Assembly: GCF_004379255.2 (NCBI RefSeq)
Contig: NC_056037.1
Span: 11,914,902 to 11,978,901, forward strand
Direction: 5' to 3'
Length of the DNA stretch: 64,000 nt
From: Salvia splendens
Taxonomy: Eukaryota > Streptophyta > Magnoliopsida > Lamiales > Lamiaceae
Shown: positions 11,331 through 22,333 of the stretch, piece by piece
How the letters are laid out: each line of letters starts with the position of its first letter
Position numbering within the stretch: the first letter of the stretch is position 1
Notes under the pieces: model-generated
Seen by the model: the letters and a program-made list of their open reading frames with translations, nothing else
What the model was told of the DNA's origin: nothing
Databases searched by the model: none
Made by a program: the position numbers and the translations under genes

Positions 11331-12952
11331 GGCCACCCGCAATGGGGCGCTCGATGGCACGCCCGATGGCGTCCATCATCCTCGGGCGCGGACGATGCCC
11401 ACATTGTGGGTGGCCGCCATCGTCCGTGCCCTACGTCCGCGGCTGATGCATAGGGCGCGCCCTACGTCGCGGACGATACCATTGTGGGATCGACGGACGA
11501 TAGGCCATCGTCTGCGCCATCGGGCGCCCCATTGCGGGATCGGCGGACGATGGTCGCGAACGATGGCACGCGTTTTCGATAGCTATTTAAACCTCGTTTC
11601 TCATTCACTTGTTCGAACGTCTGATTGCAGACTATTTTGCTGATCAACCACGGTGGGGACAGACTGTTTTCCGCTGTCAGTTTAGAATGCTGTGTTACCT
11701 TTTTCTGCATTGTCTAGACGTTGTCATCACGTGATGAATACTTCACGTATCGGGAAGACGGCGTCGGCAGACCCGGTCTTACACCGTTGCAAAAGTGCAC
11801 GGCTGCTCTCCGTCAGTTGGCCTACGGCACCACGACGGACATTTTCGACGAGTACCTCCACGTCGGGGAGACAACAGGCCGGGAGTGTCTGAAGAGATTT
11901 TGTAGGGGAGTTGTGGAGGCCTACGGCGACACATATTTGCGCAAGCCGACTGCCGCTGATTTCCAGAGCCTGATGAAGATGCACGAGCCGGCGCACGGCT
12001 TTTCTGGAATGCTAGGGAGCATCGACTATATGCACTGGCAGTTGAAGAATTGTCCGACGGCGTGGAGAGGTCAATTCACAAGTGGATACAAGGGCAGCCA
12101 CCCGACGATGATCCTCGAAGCCGTCGCTGACCATCGACTCTGGATCTGGCATGCTTACTTCGGCGTAGCCGGGTCGAACAACGACATTAACGTCCTCAAC
12201 TCATCCACCCTCTTCACCGAGCAATGCAATGGCAACGGCCCGGCCATCGAGTTCACTGCCAACAGCCGCCAATACCACATGGGGTACTACTTAGCCGATG
12301 ACATATACCCACGGTGGCCTGTTTTTGTGAAGACGATCAGCTGCCTAATTGATGAGAAGAGGGCTTTATTTGCGCAAAAGCAGGAGTCGGCGCGGAAAGA
12401 TGTCGAGCGGGCATTTGGTGTGCTCCAAGCACGGTGGGCAATTGTGAAGGGGCCGGCTCGTCTCTGGTTCAAGGAAGTCATCGCCGATGTCATGTATGCG
12501 TGCATAATCATGCACAACATGATAGTCGAGCATGAGGGTGGGAGCATCACCGACTGGAACGATGATGACGGTGCATCTAGCTCGTCCAACACGGCGACCG
12601 AGCCCCCCGCTAGAGGATTACCGTCGTGCTTCAATGAGGTTCTAGCTAGACAAGCCTCAATGCGCAACCAACAAGACCATGTTCAACTCATGAACAACAT
12701 GATTGAAGAAATGTGGGCCCGTAACCGCCGTCGTTGAGTTTGCGTATTTTTTTAATTCGTATTGTAATGTATTAATTTCTATAAATGAAATGAAGTTGTT
12801 TCCCAATTTTTGTTGTTATTTAAATATTTAAATAAAATAAATATTCATAGGGCGCACCTTAGGGCGCGCCTTAGGGCGCCACATTGTAGGTGGGGGTAGG
12901 AGGATAAAACTGATGACGTGTGGCGCCTTAGGGCGCCCCATTGCTAATGGCC
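11331..12952 (+). mobile_element. PIF/Harbinger element with transposase
   Basis: 1622-bp element flanked by TTA on both sides (11328-11330 and 12953-12955), the Harbinger target preference. Ends match imperfectly: GGCCACCCGCAATGGGGCGC on the left against GGCCATTAGCAATGGGGCGC (reverse complement) on the right. Subterminal regions are rich in GGGCGC/GCGCCC repeats. The transposase lies at 11721-12737. The family differs from the ORF1 element ending 137 bp upstream. Confidence 0.88.
11721..12737 (+). CDS. PIF/Harbinger DDE transposase, N-terminally shortened
   Basis: 338 aa from the chosen ATG. The acidic triad is visible: D in SIDYMHW (residue 102), D in AGSNNDINVL, and E in KDVERAFGVLQ. Helper motifs include PLQKCTAALRQLAYG, GQFTSGYKG and YYLADDIYPRWP. 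Relative to the 438-aa copy at 38434 it lacks about 100 N-terminal residues, including the block before the QKCTA motif. SIDYMHW replaces the usual SIDCMHW and DDIYPRWP the usual DGIYPRWP. The upstream 390 bp inside the element do not restore the N-terminus in frame, so this copy is probably inactive although its catalytic half is open. Confidence 0.85.
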   Translation: MSSRDEYFTYREDGVGRPGLTPLQKCTAALRQLAYGTTTDIFDEYLHVGETTGRECLKRFCRGVVEAYGDTYLRKPTAADFQSLMKMHEPAHGFSGMLGSIDYMHWQLKNCPTAWRGQFTSGYKGSHPTMILEAVADHRLWIWHAYFGVAGSNNDINVLNSSTLFTEQCNGNGPAIEFTANSRQYHMGYYLADDIYPRWPVFVKTISCLIDEKRALFAQKQESARKDVERAFGVLQARWAIVKGPARLWFKEVIADVMYACIIMHNMIVEHEGGSITDWNDDDGASSSSNTATEPPARGLPSCFNEVLARQASMRNQQDHVQLMNNMIEEMWARNRRR

Positions 12953-12955
12953 TTA

Positions 12956-14280
12956 ATCATTTCCATCCATTCAAATTGCTTTCAGCTGTTGCCTGCCGGC
13001 TGCTCTCACCAATCCATAAAATATTTTAGTGATCTATGTTGAATAATGATTTAAATTTAATACTCCGTAATGATTAATTAATTGAACAACTCATTAAAAT
13101 TTTTGGATTAGTTATTTTACTAACTAAAATTTCACATTTTATATTTAGTTGCATGGTCGTTTAAATTTAATTTAACGACTACAATTATAATAAATTAATG
13201 TTAGATCAATTTTATATTTAATTGCATGGCCAAAATTCAACGAAAAATTATAATTTAGCACTCCTTCCGTCCCTGAAACGTATGAACCTTTTCCTTTTTA
13301 GTCGGTTCCTATAAAATATGAACATTCTATTTTAAAAATTATTTTCTCTCTACTAAGGTGAGACTCATTCTTCATTAACAATACTTTAAAAACTTTTTCT
13401 ATCTATTTCTCTCTTATTTTACCAATTATGCATTAAAACGCGTGACAAACAAATGTTCATTCTTTTCAGGGACAGAGAGAATAACAATTATACCTGAATT
13501 TGAATATTAGATGAGTTTTCAAATTTGATAAATTTATAGTGTAAAACTAGTCTCTTTGTCCTCATTGTGTGCTCCAATTTTTCATTTGGTTCGTCCCTTA
13601 TTAATTGTTAGTTTCACTTTTACTATTTTTGATAATGGGCCATATATTCCACTACTGCATTTCTCTCTCGATGGAAGATGACCCTTTCCTTGAGCGACAC
13701 GATACATTATGCAAATTAATTTTGTGTGTTGAGTGGAGAGAATAAAGTAAACGAGAGCAAATAAAATAGAAAAAAATGTATTTCTATTTTTAGGAATAAG
13801 TCATTTTGTTGGGATTAAAAAAAGTGAGTTATCTTCAGTGAGACGGATGAAGTATATAAAAGTACAATCCACATACCATTGACACTAACTTTTTTAATCC
13901 AGTTTCCTTTACATTTAATAAAATACGTGTCAGAGTCAAAGTGAGATACATATTGAAACGAAGGGAGTTTGAAATAAAAACTCCCTATTGCAATTAATAA
14001 GCTCTAATTATAATTTAAATTTTTAAATATTAGATAATCTACTAGGAGTATTACATTTACTTATAACTATACTAGTTAAAATAATTTTAAACTATAGGAG
14101 TAGTACAATTTTTATTACTACTAAAAATCACTAATTAGCAGATTATTAAATGATTATAATTACATCGTCACACGATGTGGACAGTAGAATAGTTCTTATA
14201 CTAAAATCATTGATAACATATAATTATAGATTCTACCGCTTCAAGTGTAGCTTGATTCAAAAGGTAAAGAATACAATAAT
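12956..14280. other. AT-rich intergenic region
   Basis: No gene recognised. Contains a Stowaway-like MITE (13261-13480) and, near 13830-13850, a further TCAGTGAGACGG motif typical of a decayed MITE end. Confidence 0.4.
13261..13480. mobile_element. Stowaway/Mariner-type MITE
   Basis: About 220 bp bounded by CTCCTTCCGTCCCTGAAA and the imperfect inverted end TTTTCAGGGACAGAGAGA. This is the standard plant CTCCCTCCGTCCC terminal pattern of non-autonomous Tc1/Mariner elements. Terminal TA duplication is not clean. Confidence 0.6.
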
Positions 14281-14336
14281 TAAATGAAAACGCCGTCGTT
14301 GGAAGGCACAGCAGCCCCTGCTGTGTTTCCACCCAC
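14281..14336 (-). repeat. Right arm of the ~55-bp inverted repeat
   Basis: Reverse-complement partner of 11238-11290, with core GCCGTCGTT, AAGGCACA and CAGCAGCCCCTGCTGTGTT. Differences are a few substitutions and single-base indels. It could be the far TIR of an older transposon into which the 11331-12952 Harbinger element inserted. Confidence 0.65.
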
Positions 14337-14344
14337 GAAAAAAA

Positions 14345-15184
14345 ACCGGGCCGACAGTATTTTTGTTCTCATTTAGCCTGTAGTTGCTACTCTAATATCT
14401 ACGCATTAATAAAATCTAGATGATGAAAATTTATACCTGTACATATAAATGAATGTGTTTTTTTGTAGAGAAATTATTATTTAATTCTTTTAATATATTC
14501 ATTTTTTAAAGTTGCATGTGCTAAATATTTATTTTGTATGAATTGACTTCAGATACAAAAGAGATTATGTTACCGTTTACGGAATTATGAATTTATTTAC
14601 GATCCTTGATCTATTGCATTTCGATTTTATGCTTTTGTTAGTTATCCATTAAGCTAATTCAAAATTAAGATTAAAATACAAGTCCATATGGAGTTGGCGG
14701 CCTAAAAATTATGAGGGTTCAGAAATTGGTTCACAGAGAGAGCTCCACCTGCGCATCAAAAATATACTACTACTAGTACTAGTAAATCTAAAAAAGTAGA
14801 TATCTCAAAATTAATCTAGCATCATAATACAAGAAAAAGTCCCCCAAAAGAAGAAATGACTTATTAAGGCAGAATCCAAGGCACAGGATTTGATCATCTT
14901 TTTATACATGAAGAAGCAACAATCTTAATCTTAATAAGTACTACTATCTACTAAAGAGGAAAGTTCACATTTCTCTAAACTCCCAAGTCTTTTGCCACTC
15001 CTTTTATTCTAAATCTACGTTATCCAAAACTCAGTAGTTCCACAAGAAATCTAATTATATTTGCCGTGTTGAAATGATGGAAATATCTTGATCATCATCG
15101 TACGGACCAACTCCAACTTCATACATAGAGATGGCCGTAGCTGTTTCATATTATTTTGTGAAAAATCAGCTGCAGCATTTTGTT
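14345..15184. other. Intergenic region downstream of the NAC gene
   Basis: AT-rich. No open frame of recognisable content and no transposon end identified. The part nearest 15184 should include the 3' UTR of the minus-strand NAC gene. Confidence 0.4.
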
Positions 15185-15372
15185 TCATGTAGTATGAGCT
15201 ATTTGTTCCACACCACTTATCGGTTCTTGCTTCAAATCAGAATCTGGGAAATGAAAATTTTCGGTGCATGGAGTGGGTTGAGACGAAAAAGTTGTAGCCG
15301 GATAAACGAGATTTGTGTTTGAAGAAGAGGTGTATTCTTCAACAGATATATCTTGATTATCCTGTATTAGAT

Positions 15373-15393
15373 TGGAGAAGCAGGTCACATGAA
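15373..15393 (-). promoter_or_regulatory. miR164-like target site in NAC exon 3
   Basis: On the minus strand the 21 bases encoding HVTCFSN (TTCATGTGACC followed by TGCTTCTCCA) match the canonical miR164 complement except at three positions, one of which would be a G:U wobble. The 3' half facing the microRNA seed is perfect. NAC100/ORE1-type genes are known miR164 targets and encode the same peptide there. Confidence 0.7.
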
Positions 15394-15632
15394 CAGCAGC
15401 ATTCGTATGTCTCGTATTTTCACCAGATGAAAAATCCACCAATGGAGGTAAATCAAGACTAGATTCAACACAGCTCAACATTTCTGATATGTGGACTTTC
15501 TTTTGTCCTAGAGTCTTGTTGAATACTTTGCAAACTACCCATTCATTCTGCAAGACTGAAAAAACAAATTGATTGCTTGAACATAGGAAACAGAGCAAAA
15601 CAGGGGAAAACAGAGGAAATTTGTGAATCTTA

Positions 15633-16255
15633 GGCCATCCACAATAGGAATAGCCCAGCCATAGCCTAGCCACAAACTCCTCCTGCCACATCATCAACAC
15701 TAAAAATCCTTCTGCCACATTATAAATAGCCCACCCATAGCCTAGCCACATCATAAATAGCCCAGCCACATCAATAGCCACATCACTCAAAATTATATAA
15801 AACAAATAATTAACAATCACACAGAATACGCAATTTAATTTACGATACATATACGAGAAAATTCAATAATATTATTAAAATTTAAAAGTACATTAATTAA
15901 AAAAAATTATATAATTAACAAAAAAAACTACTGCCGTGCAGTCCTCCGCGCCCATAACTCTTCAATTAAATTCTTTTGGAGTCGAATATGAGCCTCCGTT
16001 TGGCGCATGTCGGGCAAGTCTCGTATATATAGTGTTTCGGAAACAAAAAAAAAATTAAAAATTCGCGCTAGGCGATCCGGACGCTGCAATAGCGCCTAGC
16101 GGATCACCTAGCGCACCGCCTAGCGCCACGGAACCGCCTAGCGCTAGGCGGTTTTTTTTCGCGAAAATTGCTGGGAGGCTGCAATAGACCGCCTAGCGCA
16201 CCGCCTAGCGCCAGCGCTCGGCTAGGCGGTGCGCTAGGCGCTATTGTAGATGCTC
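15633..16255 (-). mobile_element. Deleted PIF/Harbinger element in the NAC gene
   Basis: 623 bp flanked by TTA at 15630-15632 and 16256-16258. Ends are GGCCATCCACAATAG and, in reverse complement, GAGCATCTACAATAG. The right half is a dense run of CGCCTAGCGC palindromes. A relic of the transposase C-terminus is readable on the minus strand near 15930-16010 (RLQKNLIEELWARR then stop). The other subterminal side repeats 'tagcccagccatagc'-type motifs. It sits exactly where NAC exon 2 should meet intron 2. Confidence 0.8.
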
Positions 16256-16741
16256 TTAGAAAACATATTGTAGCTCTTTCCTTGCAATCTGTATTCATGC
16301 ATAACCCAATTACTTTTTACTCCTCTAGGGGCTCTCCCTACATAGAAAACCAAAGTCTTTTTCATCCCGACCAAGATTTTTGCTCGGTAAATCTCCTTAT
16401 CCCTCCCGGTGGCCGTCCAGTACCCAGTACTCGTAGCTCGATTAAACCTCAACCCAGTCGGGTACTTCCTGTCTTTCAAACAAAAAAAATGCCACTCTTT
16501 CTCCCCAGTCTTCGCCTTCCCTGCCAAATCCGAAACATATTTTGAGATTAGAATATGGATTAAACACTCAAAGAATCAAGAAAATCTTATTACATACTAG
16601 TATAACTTACATGGCAAATCCCAAGGCTCAACCTTGTTTAAGTCAACCTCGCCCATAGCTTTCGTGGTGAAATTGGGGTCGAGTACCTTCGGAGATAAGT
16701 AATGAGACACGAGCTCTTCACCGGTCGGATGGAATCGGAAA

Positions 16742-16749
16742 CCTGGGGG
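16742..16749. repeat. Target-site duplication, left copy (CCTGGGGG)
   Basis: Eight bases next to the hAT-like terminus at 16750. The partner is 17734-17741 (CCTGGGGC); the copies share the first seven bases. In the NAC sense this is the CCC-CCA-GG of the LPPG motif. Confidence 0.75.
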
Positions 16750-17733
16750 CAATGGCGGATCAAAAAATTAAATATCATGAGGTCGAACGACATTATAAAT
16801 ATTTAAATAATATTTATATAATTATTTTTATAACAATATATTTTAATATCAATAATTTATGTGAGTATGGATATTCTTAAAACATCATACTCCATTTGTC
16901 GCACCTTTTGAGTACCGAATTTTAAAAAATGATGTTTAGAAAATTAAGTGAACGAAAAAATAAAATAGAAGATGAGATAAATAACAGAAGCAAAATGATA
17001 AAGTAAACGAATAATTATGTTATATTTTGCCAAAGAAAAAATGACTTACATTAGCTGGGACGTCAAAAAAAATACGAGTCGCTTATAGTGGGATGAAATG
17101 AGTATACTTTTTCTGTAACATTCAAATTTTTAAAAATTTAAAATAATTTGAATATGAATAATAAGGTTGAAATTTTAAATTATAAAACTAAAATTAGAAG
17201 AAAATAAGAAATATTTACTTAACATAAGTAGGTGTTTATTTTAGATAAGTTTATTTAGTGATATAGAAAAAAGTATATGTAATAGTATTAATTAAAATTA
17301 TTACAAATAAAGAAAGAAAATTTCAAAGGCCATTTTACAATTAGAGTACATAATTCAAGATCTCTAATTTTTAAAATTAGTAAATTATGGGTGCATCTTT
17401 ATTGATGCAATTTAAGTCTTGGTCCCTAGGTAAATATTGGGAAGAAAAAACAATAATGAGAACTCCCTTCTCACTCCTCACCCATAGCCAAACCCATTTT
17501 CTTTTCTCTCTCTTAGGCGAAAAAAATTAAAAGCCTCTTCTCGACATCGGCCGCCTCCGCCATGATGCCGCCGCCAGATTCCGGACTTCGTCCCGCCTCA
17601 CTTCCTTTCTTTCTCTCTGCTCGGTCTTATCTCACACTGCGTGAGGTTGGGGCGAAGACGTGAACGCCGTAGGGTCAGAGGTCGAAGAAAGGTTCTTTCC
17701 GGCGGCACTCGACCCCACCTGGATCCGCCGCTG
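16750..17733. mobile_element. Non-autonomous hAT-like element inserted in NAC exon 1
   Basis: 984 bp. Terminal inverted repeats are CAATGGCGGATC on the left and CAGCGGCGGATC (reverse complement) on the right, both fitting the hAT terminal rule YARNG. Just inside each end is a GGTCGA motif. A 7-8 bp target duplication brackets it. Removing it joins the NAC start MEGLYNYDLCDQPLKLP to [11 protein letters not shown]. No transposase is present. The right third (17480-17720) is GC-rich and the left two thirds AT-rich; a Stowaway MITE at 16890-17102 is nested within it. Confidence 0.78.
16890..17102. mobile_element. Stowaway-type MITE nested in the hAT-like element
   Basis: 213 bp with CTCCATTTGTCGCACC at the left and the imperfect inverse GTGGGATGAAATGAG at the right, flanked by TA (16888-16889 and 17103-17104). 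It lies inside 16750-17733 and so inserted after or along with it. Confidence 0.6.
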
Positions 17734-18011
17734 CCTGGGGCAGTTTTAGTGGTTGATCACACAAATCATAATTATATAATCCTTCCATTCTTGAAACTAC
17801 AATAACTGTTTAAGATAAATGTAACTTATCTTCTTCCGTAAGTGTTTATGATCGAAAAAGGGATGCTTGTATAAGATGACAACTCTTTCAATAATTGTTT
17901 TATAGATGCAAATATAAGCTCGGATTTTAATGAAGCTTTGACTAGACAGTGTTAGAGTGTGGATGGTCTATTGTAAGAAATTTATAAAATGAATGAAAAT
18001 GTGAAGAAGCA

Positions 18012-21000
18012 TTGTTCCTGTTGGATCCTCGTTGGAGTGAGATGTGGATCAATATCGATCGGTGTCAAAAGCAACCGGTCGATTGCGGTGAGAAAGGCGT
18101 GAACCAGTTCAGGGTTTACACCAACACAAAGAGGCTGCTCAGATTTCTCGCGGGGCTCAACGACGAACATGAGGGAGTCCGGCGGGACATCCTCAAAGAG
18201 GTATCACCACCTCCGCTGGAAACCGCCTATGGGTGGGTTAAAAAGGAGGCGGCCCGACGAAGGATGGGGCCACCAGAATCCCCAAACCAGATCACCCATA
18301 ACCACGGAGGAGGAGAAGCGCAGGGAATCGGACATGGACTGGCTGCTCAAGGACAGCGACCAGGTGGTCACTGGAACGGAAACCCAAGGCAACCCGCCAC
18401 CGCTCACCGCCCGGGGAACAAACCGGTGGACAAATCAAAGCTGTGGTGTTCCCACTGCGGAATGCAAAAGCACACTCGCGAAACGTGCTTCCAATTGCAC
18501 GGATACCCCGAATGGTGGGAAGAGAGGCAAACGGCGAAAGCCAAAATGGTGGTCGGGATGTCAGCCGGAGAGGAGACGGCGGCTAAATCGACTGGAAATC
18601 GCGATTCAGTCGGACGGGGGAAACAGAGGGACGAACCAGAGGCTCCCAGCAGAGGCGGGAGCGGTGGAGGGGTAATTGGAGCCGGCAATTTCGCCGGCAA
18701 AGCACGGAGCAGACAGGGGGACGGCGGAGCATCTCTCGGAGGTAACGGGTTAGGGTTTATCGGCCCTAACCCTAATTGCACTAATATTCCTCAATGTTAC
18801 CCCAAATTATGTAACCCTCCCCCAAACTTTAGTAAATTACACCCAGTACCCCGTTTTTTGCATAGAGACCCCCCGACATTTATTAAATTTCGAAAAGAAC
18901 CCCACCAATATGATATGTTACAGCATGACCCCCAGATTATAGATTTTTGCGAAAACCCCCCTGATTATTTTGAAACAGTGCATACTAGTCCTATCCCATT
19001 AAAAAATCAGTTTGAGCCTTTGGACCATATTTCCGCTGCATTTACAGTAAAACGGGATACATGGGGTGAGGAAAAGGGTTGGATATTCGATTGTGGGGCA
19101 ACCGACACCATGACACCAAATAAGAGTGATTTTGTTAATTTTAGTGATATCACTAAAACCTACATACAGACTGCTAGTGGTGAATTAATTACAGTGGCTG
19201 GGGCGGGAACCATTGAAATATCCCCGACCTTGAGATTATCAAATTGTCTCTATGTTCCTACTCTATCTCAAAGATTGATGTCTATAAGCCAGGTCACTAA
19301 AGAATTGAACTGCACGTTACTGATGCATCCCGACTTCTGTATTTTGCAGGATATTCGGACGAGGAAGATACTTGGGCGTGGCACTGAGAGCCAAGGACTC
19401 TACTACGTGGATGAGATAGCTCAACAAGGCAGTGCGATGCTGGCTCACGGGTCCACGAAAAGGGAGATTTGGCTTTGGCACCAACGACTGGGACACCCTT
19501 CCCCTGGTTATTTTAGTTTACTTTTCCCTAAACTTTCTATTCCAAAAGACTTTTCGTGTGAAACTTGTGTTTTGGCCAAGAGCCACAGACAATCATTTAA
19601 ACCATCGAATACTCGTATGAATTCTATTTTTTCCCTTATTCATGCTGATGTGTGGGGTCCTGCACCTGTTATTGGGGGAAATGGGTGGCGATATTTTGTG
19701 ATTTTCGTAGATGATTGCACTAGGATGACGTGGATATATTTTCTAAAACACAAATCTGAGGTAGTCGATAAATTTATCCTGTTTTTTAACCTTATCCAAA
19801 CACAGTTCCAAACCATCATAAAAACTCTTCGATCTGATAATGGGAGGGAATTTCTGAACCAAAGAATGACAGAATTCCTCACTGAAAAAGGCCTTGTCCA
19901 CCAAACCACCTGTCCCTATACTCCAGAACAAAACGGTGTAGCAGAAAGAAAAAACCGAACCATTCTCGAGATAACCCGAGCCTTGATGTTTGAATCCAAA
20001 GTCCCCACCCACTTCTGGCCTGAAGCAGTTACAACCTCTATCTACCTCATGAATCGACTTCCCACAAAAATCCTACACAAAAAAACCCCCTTGATATTCT
20101 CTCCAAACTCACCAAAATACCTCCACACCTTAACCTCCAACCAAAAGTTTTTGGATGCACTGTTTACGTCCACATTCCAAAACATGAGAGAACAAAGCTA
20201 TCACCTTGTGCTACCAAATGTGTGTTTGTGGGGTACGGGGTAAACCAAAAGGGATATAGGTGTTATGACCCGACTACAAAACGCATAGTCACCACAATGA
20301 ATTGTAACTTCTTGGAAACAGAGTTTTACTACCAAACCCAACTTAGCAGTCAGGGGGAGAGTGAGTCATACAACACAGTAGACTACCTAAGTTGGTTTGT
20401 GCCTGATTCAAATCACTCCAACGAGGATCCAACAGAACCAGTTAGCACTGTCACCGAGCAGGTCTCGACCACTGTAGAGGATTCTCAACCGCGTTCCAAT
20501 ATCTCGCCTCGACGGATATCCGAGGAATCTGAGGTAATTTCTGATCCACCTCAAGAAAATAGTACTACTGATCCTGTTGTGACAGAAACTGTTGAGGAAA
20601 ACACTACTCTAGACGAGGATACAGGTCGATATATCCTTCCACCGCGAAGCAACCGTGGAATTCCGCCAAAGAGGTTTTCACCCGAAAAGACGGGAAGAAG
20701 GAGTCAGTACGCGGTAGCTAACTTTGTGAAAGGGAACTTGGCCACGATGGCCAGGGCATTTGAAGCAGCACTCTATGAGGAAGAGGAGATTCCCTATACA
20801 GCCGAGGAAGCATGGAAAGTTAAACACTGGAGAGATGCCATGCTCGTCGAGATGGATGATCTACTAAAGAACAAGACTTGGGAGATTAGCGAACTACCAA
20901 AAGGGGCTACTACAGTGGGATGCAGATGGGTGTTTACAATTAAAAAAAGACCTGATGGAGCCATTGACCGATATAAAGCAAAGCTCGTGGCGAAAGAGTA

Positions 21001-22321
21001 TACACAAACCTATGGCATTGACTATGCTGAGACTTTCTCACCAGTTGCGAAGATCAATACCGTGAGGGTGTTGTTCTCGATAGCTGCTAATCGGGACTGG
21101 CCTTTACACCAGTTCGACGTGACGAATGCCTTCCTACATGGAGAACTGACTAAGCCAGTTTACATGGTTCCTCCACCAGGATTTACCGGAGACTTCCGAA
21201 GTGGGGAAGTTTGCAAACTCAAGAAGACATTGTATGGCCTCAAACAATCTCCGAGAGCATGGTTCGGAAGATTTACTGAAGTAATGAAGAAGTATGAGTA
21301 CTGTCAAAGCAACTCAGATCACACCTTGTTCCTTAAGAAGAAGAATGGTAAGATTACATGCCTCATTATTTATGTTGATGACATGATTATCACTGGTGAC
21401 GATGCAGAATGAATAGAGCAACTGAGGAAGAATCTATCCAAGGAGTTCGAAATGAAGGATCTTGGTCATCTAAAGTATTTCTTGGGAATAGAAGTACTTA
21501 GATCAAAGCAAGGGATCTTTATCAACCAAAGGAAGTATGTGCTGGATATCTTGGCGGAAACTGGAATGGTTGATTGCAAACCAGTGGACACTCCAATGGT
21601 CCAGAATCACGGACTACAAATCCGTGAAGGAGCTAAGTTAGCTGATCGAGGGAGGTATCAAAGGTTAGTTGGTAAACTTATTTATCTATCTCATACCAGG
21701 CCAGACCTGGCATATGCAGTTGGAGTAGTTAGCCAGTTCATGCACGCACCACAAGAGGAACATTGGGAAGCAGTGTTGAGAATAGTACGATACTTGAAGA
21801 GTACCCCGGGACATTGAGTATTGTTCAAAAAGCATGGGCACTTGGAAATACATGGTTATACTGATGCAGATTGGACAGGAAATCCAAATGACAGAAAGTC
21901 GACTGCGGGATATTTCACCTTTGTAGGAGGTAACTTGGTAACATGGAGGAGCAAGAAACAAAAGGTAGTGGCCCTGTCGAGTGCCGAAGCAGAATTTCGA
22001 GGGATTAAGAGTGGATTGACAGAGGTCTTATGGCTCAAGAGATTGATGACAGAACTCGAACTCAAATCTACACAACCATGTAGACTATTATGTGATAACA
22101 AGGCAGCCATTAGTATCTCGGAAAATCCAGTTCAACATGACCGTACTAAACATGTGGAGGTAGACCGGCACTTTATAAAGGATATCATTGATGCAAAGAT
22201 AGTAGAGTTGCCCTATGTCAAGTCAGAGGATCAACTGGCAGACATCTTGACCAAAGCAGTTAATTCAAATTCTTTTCGAAGTGTATTGGACAAGTTAAAC
22301 ATTGGTGATCCCATCACTTAA
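18012..22321 (+). pseudogene. Ty1/copia gag-pol polyprotein, broken
   Basis: Domain order GAG, protease, integrase, reverse transcriptase, RNase H identifies Ty1/copia. Visible parts: gag tail (LLRFLAGLNDEHEGVRRDIL); zinc knuckle CSHCGMQKHTRETC around residue 145; protease motif DCGATDT near residue 360, with Cys where Ser or Thr is usual; GAG-pre-integrase (WLWHQRLGHP); integrase core (HADVWGP, DNGREF, PYTPEQNGVAERKN); RT (WVFTIKKRPDGAIDRYKAKLVA, FLHGEL, YVDDMIITG); RNase H (YTDADWTG, KTKHVE-like TKHVEVDRHF). Lesions are the truncated start, a frameshift near 20110-20140 after the integrase core, a TGA at 21410-21412 just after the RT catalytic motif, and a TGA at 21815-21817 before RNase H. 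It cannot make a full polyprotein. Confidence 0.9.
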
Positions 22322-22333
22322 CTTGAGGGGTAG

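Larger units (their letters stand above)
15185..17788 (-). pseudogene. NAC transcription factor gene (NAC100/ORE1-like) split by two transposons
   Basis: NAC proteins are plant transcription factors with an N-terminal DNA-binding domain. Exon 1 opens at ATG 17788 (MEGLYNYDLCDQPLKLP) and is cut in the PPGFRFHP motif by a hAT-like element (16750-17733). It resumes as [11 protein letters not shown] at 16749 and ends at GT donor 16611. Exon 2 (16520 to about 16256) carries [18 protein letters not shown] and [16 protein letters not shown], then runs into a second element (15633-16255) where the exon 2/intron 2 border should be. Exon 3 (15547-15185) starts NEWVVCKVFNK and ends GVEQIAHTT. The HVTCFS block places it with NAC079/NAC092/NAC100, which are miR164 targets. 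One copy of the hAT target duplication has lost a C, so even clean splicing of the element would break the frame. The NAC domain is otherwise undecayed, so loss looks recent. Whether other haplotypes carry an empty site is unknown. Confidence 0.82.

Noticed and set aside
13545..13850. A further complete Stowaway element
   Set aside because: Only one end (GTGAGACGGATGAAGTA) is convincing; the other side does not form an inverted match.
16745..16751. The CAG before GTTTCCG in the NAC gene as an intron acceptor, making 16750-17733 a normal intron
   Set aside because: The segment has hAT-type inverted ends and a 7-8 bp duplication. No GT donor follows the upstream LPQ codons in the right phase, and NAC genes have no intron at this codon.
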